From: a virus
Length of the DNA stretch: 27,717 nt
Reading direction: 5' to 3' (one strand)
IMG/VR virus record: IMGVR_UViG_3300033144_002846
Location: 1-27,717 of that record
A model generated the notes under the pieces. It was not told the DNA's origin, ran no database searches, and saw only the letters and a program-made list of their open reading frames with translations. The position numbers were made by a program, and so were the translations under genes. This document shows positions 21,814 to 27,717 of the stretch, in pieces (positions within the stretch are counted from its first letter, which is position 1; each line of letters opens with the position of its first letter).

Positions 21814-22998
21814 ATGGCAAGACGTATAGCAATTCCCTCAAAGAAACTGGCACTTAAAATTGTTGGTTCGAGAGATGCTTTTTTGGCATCTAGAATTCAG
21901 AGAGCGGAAGTAAGCTCAAATACGCCTTCAACGGATATTGACGAATTAGGTAATCCGTTACACGCTGGAACTGTCGAAGACATTCCAACAGTATCACTAC
22001 CTTTTTCTGCATTTGATACAGGAATTAAAGTTTATTCTACACTTACAGGGACAGACCCTAGTGCCTACCCAGGTGCAGGTGTAGATATTGGACAATTAGG
22101 CACAATTGATGCTGTTATTTACATTCGTGAAGACAGCGTGGCAACATATGCCAAATCAGTACATGCTAAGAAATTAAGAATTCAAGACTTTACATTCTCG
22201 TACTCCGTAGACGGCGAAGGAACTGAGGACTACACAGCCACAGGTACTGAAAGACGATATTTCAAATACAATGTAGTTGTTGAGAAATTTACTACTGGAA
22301 CAACTTCATTTGTACTAAATGATGCACCTACTCCGTTGAAAAATGGCGATAAGTGTTTATCAGTTATTATGGATGGAGACTATTTAGAAGAAGTAGCAGC
22401 TGGACCGGCAACTGGGCAATATTCAGTTGCATCGGACACTATTACTACTTTTGACTCAAGAGTAACACAGGTGATGGCTATCTATCATGAAGCATCAGTT
22501 GGAGATACTTGGTCAGATGTTTCAGATAGCACAATGCCAGCCGCAATTCAGGGCAAAGACATTGAAATCGAAATTAGTGCCAACTTGATTCCTAGAGTAC
22601 AGTCTGTAACAATCAATGGAAATTTGAACGTTACAGAAGTTCGAGAGATGGGTAATGATAAACTTGTAGGTTACCAATCACAAGTACCATCTGTTGAAGG
22701 TTCATTTACTGTTCTTGATACTGACGAAGAACTAATTGACCTATTAACTTACGGTTCAATTGGTTCAGGAAACACAGAGTTCGCTCTGAATGAGTATGAA
22801 GATACAGCAGAACTACCACTTGAAATTCAACTAACTAATCCAGCATCAGGTACACAGGTTTTGAAAACTATCTACATTCCAATAATTAAGATTATTGGTG
22901 ATAGCTACACAGCAAATGTAAACGACAATGCGGTGCAGGTGTTCAACTTCAAGAGTACTACAGGAGCATGTGTAATTTACTCTGGTGCAAAAGTCTAG
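21814..22998 (+). CDS. Major tail (tube) protein
   Basis: 394 residues after TAGGAGGAATTA. The sequence is beta-rich throughout with Thr/Ser/Gly/Val, including DIEIEISANLIPRVQSVTIN and ELPLEIQLTNPASG, consistent with a tail-tube fold plus extra decorative domain (typical tubes are 200-250 residues). The order tail terminator, tube, chaperones with frameshift, tape measure is diagnostic. A terminator-type hairpin follows. Confidence 0.85.
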   Translation: MARRIAIPSKKLALKIVGSRDAFLASRIQRAEVSSNTPSTDIDELGNPLHAGTVEDIPTVSLPFSAFDTGIKVYSTLTGTDPSAYPGAGVDIGQLGTIDAVIYIREDSVATYAKSVHAKKLRIQDFTFSYSVDGEGTEDYTATGTERRYFKYNVVVEKFTTGTTSFVLNDAPTPLKNGDKCLSVIMDGDYLEEVAAGPATGQYSVASDTITTFDSRVTQVMAIYHEASVGDTWSDVSDSTMPAAIQGKDIEIEISANLIPRVQSVTINGNLNVTEVREMGNDKLVGYQSQVPSVEGSFTVLDTDEELIDLLTYGSIGSGNTEFALNEYEDTAELPLEIQLTNPASGTQVLKTIYIPIIKIIGDSYTANVNDNAVQVFNFKSTTGACVIYSGAKV

Positions 22999-23048
22999 AG
23001 TAAAACAATAGAATAAGTACAATCGACTAACAGGGAGATTTAACTTAA

Positions 23049-23099
23049 GGGGTCATATTATATCTACTTTTAGTATTTAATATGACCCCATTATTTTTT
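23049..23099 (+). terminator. Rho-independent terminator after the tail tube gene
   Basis: GGGGTCATATTA (23049-23060) pairs perfectly with TAATATGACCCC (23078-23089), loop 17, followed by ATTATTTTTT. It should cut transcription between the abundant tube protein and the chaperone/tape genes, leaving partial read-through. Confidence 0.8.
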
Positions 23100-23120
23100 A
23101 AAATAATAGGAGAGGAAAAG

Positions 23121-23834
23121 ATGACATTATCACCAGAAAAAAATGATATAGATATTAGTTCTCTATTTTACTACAGAAAACCAGTAGTTATTATAGATAA
23201 AGATGCAGAACCTGCTACTTTCTATATGAGATTAGTAGGAGATGCAGAGCTTCAAAGAGCTAGAGTGAAAGCACTCAGGGATAGCAGAAAGCTGAGGGAT
23301 GCTTTAAAAAATCCTGAATCAGACGAACATCTTGCGTATATTCCTGATGTAGAAGATTTAGATTCTAAACAGCTTGTTGAAGTTATTTTACTTTCTATTC
23401 TAAAGGAAATTTCAGCAGACGTAATTAAAGAAACAAAAATTCCTTTTCCTGAGGAACTGTCATCAGATTCGTCTTTGGAAGAACAAGAAGAATACCAAAG
23501 ACTTGTGGATGAGTACCCAAAGAAACGAGAACTCATAGTAAGAGAAGAAATTGTGCACAGGGCAGCTAAAGCAAAAAAAGAATTATTGAAAAAAAGTATA
23601 GAAACTCTACAAAAAGACTATCTTATAAACCTTAGAAATGAGATGTGTGAGGTAGAACTAACTAGAAGTTTTTATGACCACATAGTATTCTTTAGTTTAT
23701 ATAAAGACTCGGACTATAAAATCCCACTACTTGAAAACTTTAAAGAATTTAAAAACTTTCCAGCAGAAATAAAAGACCAACTACTTAAAGAGTACAGAGG
23801 TCTTGAATTGGGGATGGACGAATTAAAAAAATAG
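23121..23834 (+). CDS. Tail assembly chaperone (gpG-like)
   Basis: 237 residues from the ATG at 23121, which has AGGAGAGGAAAAG upstream; an earlier in-frame ATG at 23082 lies in the terminator and is rejected. Charged and helical, ending GMDELKK then TAG. It precedes a -1 shift site and a shorter open frame before the tape measure gene, exactly the G/GT layout of long-tailed phages. Such chaperones hold the tape measure protein during tail assembly. Confidence 0.85.
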   Translation: MTLSPEKNDIDISSLFYYRKPVVIIDKDAEPATFYMRLVGDAELQRARVKALRDSRKLRDALKNPESDEHLAYIPDVEDLDSKQLVEVILLSILKEISADVIKETKIPFPEELSSDSSLEEQEEYQRLVDEYPKKRELIVREEIVHRAAKAKKELLKKSIETLQKDYLINLRNEMCEVELTRSFYDHIVFFSLYKDSDYKIPLLENFKEFKNFPAEIKDQLLKEYRGLELGMDELKK

Positions 23835-24142
23835 CACGGAGTAATGCAATAGAAGCTTTATGGTCGGTTTCTAAGTCATTACAATTACCGTTTGATATAA
23901 CTATAGATGATATAAGTGAATTACCCTACTCAATATCATACGTAGTAAGAAAAAAGTCTCAGATAGATTCATTCAGGGAGTTACCAAAGGAAAAGAGACC
24001 TACAGAGACCATGATTTGGGAAGGTTCATCAGAGGAATTGGAAGGCTGGTTTGATAGGGTTTTTGATAGAAAAAATAAACATAATGCTCCTACTGACTTA
24101 GGATTAATTATGGAAATTGACAAGAAATTAATAGAGGGATAA
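23121..24142 (+). CDS. Tail assembly chaperone fusion (gpGT-like) made by -1 frameshift
   Basis: The first frame (23121-23831) joins the -1 frame at 23831 (Ile-Ala-Arg-Ser-Asn...), which stays open for 103 codons to the TAA at 24140-24142. The total is about 340 residues. The T part (LWSVSKSLQLPFDITIDDIS and onward, with a WEGSSEELEGWFDRVF stretch) has no ATG or ribosome site of its own near its beginning, so it is expected only as a fusion. Its stop overlaps the tape measure ATG as TAATG. Confidence 0.85.
23825..23831 (+). other. Slippery heptamer A-AAA-AAA for -1 frameshift
   Basis: In frame 0 the end reads TTA AAA AAA TAG, so the heptamer A_AAA_AAA abuts the stop codon. A-rich heptamers of this kind are efficient -1 sites in bacteria. 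GGGGATGG (23810-23817), about 7 bases upstream, might act as an internal Shine-Dalgarno stimulator. Confidence 0.85.
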
Positions 24143-27100
24143 TGGCTGATAGACTTACCACATTAACCAACGAGTTACAAGAAGTAAAGAATCTTATTAT
24201 AGAAAATAGAACAGAATTAGCAGACATAATTAAAACTATTGCTGGTATTCCTGGTGGAGATGTTTTTTCTCCTTTGTCTAAAGAGATGGGATTACTTTTA
24301 AAAGACACTATAAAAGTAAATTCTGAGTTCTCTTCGCTTCAAAGAACTCTAGAGGAGTTGCAAAGAACCTTTTCAAAAAAGCTCACACGCTCACAGGAAC
24401 CAGGAGACTATAACCCACTACAACTAACTGAGAGAACCGCAAGAACCCCACAGGGAAGGTTTGATAGACCAGAGGTAATTCCACTAAGAAGACAAGTAGA
24501 TGTAGACCTTACAGAACAATGGTCAAAAGATAGAGAAAGAACAAGTAGAAGTGCTAATGTTGGTATTCAGATTCAAAATGAAGAGGGTATGTGGATACAT
24601 CTTGAAGCTGCAATTGAGGAAGCTGAACAGGCTAATGCAGACTACTATACAAAAAGTAGAGCGGCTTCTAAGCAAGAACTAGATAATCTAAAAGAAAGAA
24701 TAGACCTCCTCGATAAGCTAAACCAAGTCAAAAAAGATGGACTAAGAAACCTTCGCCAAAGCAGTGAGGAAGATGAGGGATTCGAAGACGTAAAACCGAA
24801 AGCGTTTGGTGATGCTGACGAAATTAAAAAAGCAAAAGCAGAATTTCCAGAAGTAGTTGCAATTTTAAAGAAGTACGGCATGACTATGGACCAGGTTACA
24901 AACGCAACTAGAGAAGCGTCTACTGAGATAATAACATGGACAGCCTCCAAAAAGAACGATATGGGTATTACAGAGCAGGTGAGAATTACCACTGATAAGT
25001 GGGGAAAATCTTTAATAGATACTCAAAAGAGATTTAGAAGTTTTGGTCAAGCTATTGCTAGAAATATCGGAGAAGTTTTCAAATGGGCTATTGCTGCACA
25101 GCTAGTGTGGTTACCTATGAGAAAACTCCAAGAAATTTCTGGAGAGATGATTGAACTTCAAACAAAACTAGCTGCTGCTGCAATCGCAACTGGTACTGCT
25201 TTTGAAGATAGCAATAAAATATTTGAGAATGCTTACAGAGTAGCACAACTAACTGGGTCTAATGTTATTGGAGTTGTAGAGGGATATGAACTAGCATATC
25301 GAGCGGCTGGAAGTCTTACAGATGCACATGAAAGAGCAACAACTGCAACAGCCCTTCTTGGTGATGCTATGTTGCTTGCTACAGTAACGGCTATGGATGA
25401 AGAGAAGGCTTTAGATACTCTTGCAGGTGGATTAAGACAATTAGGCTTACCACTTGATGAGAGTAGAGGCTTATTAGATTCATGGGTAGCTGTATCTAAA
25501 AACGCTGCTGTAAGTATTGAAACTCTTGCAGAATCTTTTGCTATTACTGCTACTTCAGCAGCTAATGCTGGTATTGATATTAATAGTTTAAATGCATATG
25601 TTGCTGTACTAGCCGAAAACACAACTCTGTCTGCTACAGAAGTTGGTAATGCTATGAGAGCTTTTGTTACTGGATATCAAACTGATACTGCCAGAACAGA
25701 ACTTCGTAACTTAGGTATTGCTATTGAAAATACTAAGGGTGAGGCTCTAGATTTCAATGACGTACTAGAACAAATTTACAAATTTTCTAAGGCTGGAATT
25801 ATTTCTCCTACACAGCTAAACAAACTTGGTGTTGCAATAGGTGGAGGTAACAGAAGAGCTTCACAATTTATTACTATTCTTGAAAATCTAGAGAGAGTTC
25901 AAGGAATTACTGCAATTTCAACAGGTGCTCATGGGGATGCAGAGGCAGCTCTAGAAGAGCAACTTAAAACTGTGACAACTGCACTAACTAAGCTTGAAAA
26001 TTCATTTGAAAGGTTTGCACAAACTTTAGGAACAGAGGGTGGTTTCCTATCCATAATAAAACTAATAGCAGACAGTTTTACTGTAACATTGGATGCTGTC
26101 TCAGAACTTACAAATATTTTTGGTTCTGCTATACCAGTTGTAACAGCATTTGGAGTAGCACTAGCGGCTACAGGAAATAAGGACATCTTTAACCAAAAGT
26201 TAACCTTAGCAGGTGATGCAATGGCTGACTTTGTAGGTAAAGGAGCAAGTAAATTAGGACAGGGTGCTGACTTCCTTTCTTTTGATAAATTTGGACTAGA
26301 AAATAGAGCAGAAACTACTTTTTCAGGCGAAAGCAAAATATTAGAGGGACTTTCTACAATATTACCAGGGGCAATATCGGTTGGAATGCAAGCAATAATG
26401 AGTGGTGCTTCTGGTCAAAAATATAGGGGACGTGGACAAGTAGTTGGAGGTGCTATTGGTGTTTTGGGTGCAGGTGCAGTTGCTGGTAAAGTTGCTGGAG
26501 GTGGCATTGCTGCAGGGATTGGAAAACTGGGAACTAGTGGAGTACTTATAGCGGCACAAGTAGGCAGCATGATAGCTGGTGCTATAGCAGATTCTATCTG
26601 GAATTATGAAACAGATTTTGCAGAATTTTTTGGAAGAGCTTTTAAAGCTGCCTCAGAAGATGACTCCGATGAGACAACAACAAAATCTCCAACACAAGAC
26701 TTAATAGCAGAAAGAGATGAAATGGTTCAAGCACTTCTTGATGCGAATCCAATAAAATTCTGGTTCCAAGAAGCACAGCTTGACGGAAGAAGGTTTTTGA
26801 AAGATACAGCTAAATTTTTAGGAAATGACACATCGGAAAACATAGAAGGGTTTGATACTCTTACTAGAACTGACCTAGCAGTTGGTCAGGCATCTCCTGA
26901 AGAACGTGCAGCAATAGCAGCAAAACAAGAACAAATTAACATAAGACAAGGTGGTGGTACTAGTAAAACTGAAGAAGATGCTACAATAAAGTTTTTTGAA
27001 GACTACGGTACTACTTTAGATTCTACCACAGCAAAATATAAAGAATTACTACGAGCAGAGGCAGTTTCTGGAGAAATTTCTTCTAAACAATTTAAAGATA

Positions 27101-27717
27101 AGATTGAAGGGATAGAAGGATTTGATGTCAATGTTGCCAGCTTTGCAGATATTGCTGGTGATGAATTTATGTTACTCAACACCACTGTAGGTACAACTAC
27201 TGACTTAATTGATACAATGTATAAGTTGTTCTACAGAGGAAGTAATGAACAAATTCAACTTCTAAAGGCTATGACAGATGAGTGGTATGAGTTAAGTCTG
27301 CAACCTGGAGTGAATTCAGAAGCAATGAAAGAGTTAGAGCAAGATGCTGCTAATTTGGCTACTGGAATTCTTGCTAATATCACAAAAAACGAAATAAAAT
27401 TCCCACTTACTTTAGATGTAAGTAAAACTTTTAAAACAGAATTAGACACAATAATGGAAAATGCTGCTTTAATTGACCAAGAAAAGTTAGCAGCTTCTGT
27501 GCTTGCTGGATATAACGAGGGAATTGAATATGTAGATTGGGTTTCTACTATGGACCCATTCTTAGCATGGTGGGGAACCGAGGGTTACTCTAAAATAGAG
27601 GGAGTAACAGAGGAAGCTTTTAGACAGGCTGTTGAAGAGGGACTAGACGAAGATAGAATTAGAGAAAAGTTTTCTAATCTTGGTCTTACTGATTTTGGAG
27701 ATTCTACTTTTGCTGAA
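24142..27717 (+). CDS. Tail tape measure protein (cut by window edge)
   Basis: 1192 residues are visible with no stop before the right edge. The start ATG overlaps the chaperone stop. It begins with helical/coiled-coil sequence; residues about 340-560 form a TP901-type tape measure core (AYRVAQLTGSNVIGVVEGYE, DTLAGGLRQLGLPLDESRG, VGNAMRAFVTGYQTDT). A Gly/Ala-rich hydrophobic stretch at about 765-822 (VVGGAIGVLGAGAVAGKV and onward) is a likely membrane-active segment. The protein sets tail length and may help DNA entry. The length so far already implies a tail of well over 150 nm if the usual 0.15 nm per residue holds. Confidence 0.95.
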   Translation, partial: MADRLTTLTNELQEVKNLIIENRTELADIIKTIAGIPGGDVFSPLSKEMGLLLKDTIKVNSEFSSLQRTLEELQRTFSKKLTRSQEPGDYNPLQLTERTARTPQGRFDRPEVIPLRRQVDVDLTEQWSKDRERTSRSANVGIQIQNEEGMWIHLEAAIEEAEQANADYYTKSRAASKQELDNLKERIDLLDKLNQVKKDGLRNLRQSSEEDEGFEDVKPKAFGDADEIKKAKAEFPEVVAILKKYGMTMDQVTNATREASTEIITWTASKKNDMGITEQVRITTDKWGKSLIDTQKRFRSFGQAIARNIGEVFKWAIAAQLVWLPMRKLQEISGEMIELQTKLAAAAIATGTAFEDSNKIFENAYRVAQLTGSNVIGVVEGYELAYRAAGSLTDAHERATTATALLGDAMLLATVTAMDEEKALDTLAGGLRQLGLPLDESRGLLDSWVAVSKNAAVSIETLAESFAITATSAANAGIDINSLNAYVAVLAENTTLSATEVGNAMRAFVTGYQTDTARTELRNLGIAIENTKGEALDFNDVLEQIYKFSKAGIISPTQLNKLGVAIGGGNRRASQFITILENLERVQGITAISTGAHGDAEAALEEQLKTVTTALTKLENSFERFAQTLGTEGGFLSIIKLIADSFTVTLDAVSELTNIFGSAIPVVTAFGVALAATGNKDIFNQKLTLAGDAMADFVGKGASKLGQGADFLSFDKFGLENRAETTFSGESKILEGLSTILPGAISVGMQAIMSGASGQKYRGRGQVVGGAIGVLGAGAVAGKVAGGGIAAGIGKLGTSGVLIAAQVGSMIAGAIADSIWNYETDFAEFFGRAFKAASEDDSDETTTKSPTQDLIAERDEMVQALLDANPIKFWFQEAQLDGRRFLKDTAKFLGNDTSENIEGFDTLTRTDLAVGQASPEERAAIAAKQEQINIRQGGGTSKTEEDATIKFFEDYGTTLDSTTAKYKELLRAEAVSGEISSKQFKDKIEGIEGFDVNVASFADIAGDEFMLLNTTVGTTTDLIDTMYKLFYRGSNEQIQLLKAMTDEWYELSLQPGVNSEAMKELEQDAANLATGILANITKNEIKFPLTLDVSKTFKTELDTIMENAALIDQEKLAASVLAGYNEGIEYVDWVSTMDPFLAWWGTEGYSKIEGVTEEAFRQAVEEGLDEDRIREKFSNLGLTDFGDSTFAE

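Noticed and set aside
23082-23120. Earlier start for the tail chaperone (MTPLFFKIIGEEK)
   Set aside because: This ATG lies within the terminator stem and has no ribosome site; the ATG at 23121 follows AGGAGAGG.
1-27717. tRNA genes, CRISPR arrays, insertion sequences and attachment sites
   Set aside because: I looked for cloverleaf-like stretches, regularly spaced repeats, transposase motifs and long terminal repeats and saw none; a dedicated search with tRNAscan-type and repeat tools would be needed to exclude them fully.

Overview
This window is a piece of a tailed-phage genome (or a prophage segment) with a long-tailed, siphovirus-like structural module. It is AT-rich. Nearly every gene has an AGGAGG-type ribosome binding site, and several near-perfect sigma70/sigmaA promoters (TTGACA, 17 bp, TATAAT) are present. 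That style suggests a low-GC Gram-positive (Bacillota-like) host, but this is inference; nothing here names the host. No tRNA, rRNA, CRISPR array, insertion sequence, integrase or lysis gene was seen.

Layout. (1) From 7700 down to the left edge, all genes read leftward. First come two tiny membrane proteins and three cysteine-rich small proteins. A replication and recombination operon follows: family A DNA polymerase, a 35-aa membrane protein, two small unknowns, an HslV/proteasome-beta-like Ntn hydrolase, a RecA-like recombinase, two unknowns, a gp32-like single-strand DNA-binding protein, an unknown, and the start of a DnaB-like helicase that runs off the window. Many of these genes overlap as TAATG, which suggests translational coupling. 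(2) At 7701-7825 lies a symmetric control region: two strong promoters facing each other inside a large inverted repeat, one serving each arm. (3) From 7826 to about 10845 is a rightward early or accessory operon. It starts with a NADAR-family protein, then small, mostly unrecognised, often zinc-binding proteins and an HNH endonuclease. (4) From 10855 to the right edge is the virion module in standard order: putative small terminase, large terminase, portal, protease-scaffold, decoration protein, major capsid protein, head-tail connectors, with a GT4 glycosyltransferase inserted among them. Then follow tail terminator, tail tube, tail assembly chaperones with a -1 programmed frameshift, and the tape measure protein, which is cut by the right edge.

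The left arm would copy and recombine DNA, the first rightward genes probably deal with the host or its defences, and the remainder builds head and tail. Items most worth a second look are the face-to-face promoter switch, the portal gene split by one apparent missing base, the HslV-like peptidase without a visible unfoldase, the NADAR protein in first position under a strong promoter, and the glycosyltransferase in the connector cluster. Perfect hairpins follow the two most abundant virion proteins, capsid and tail tube.
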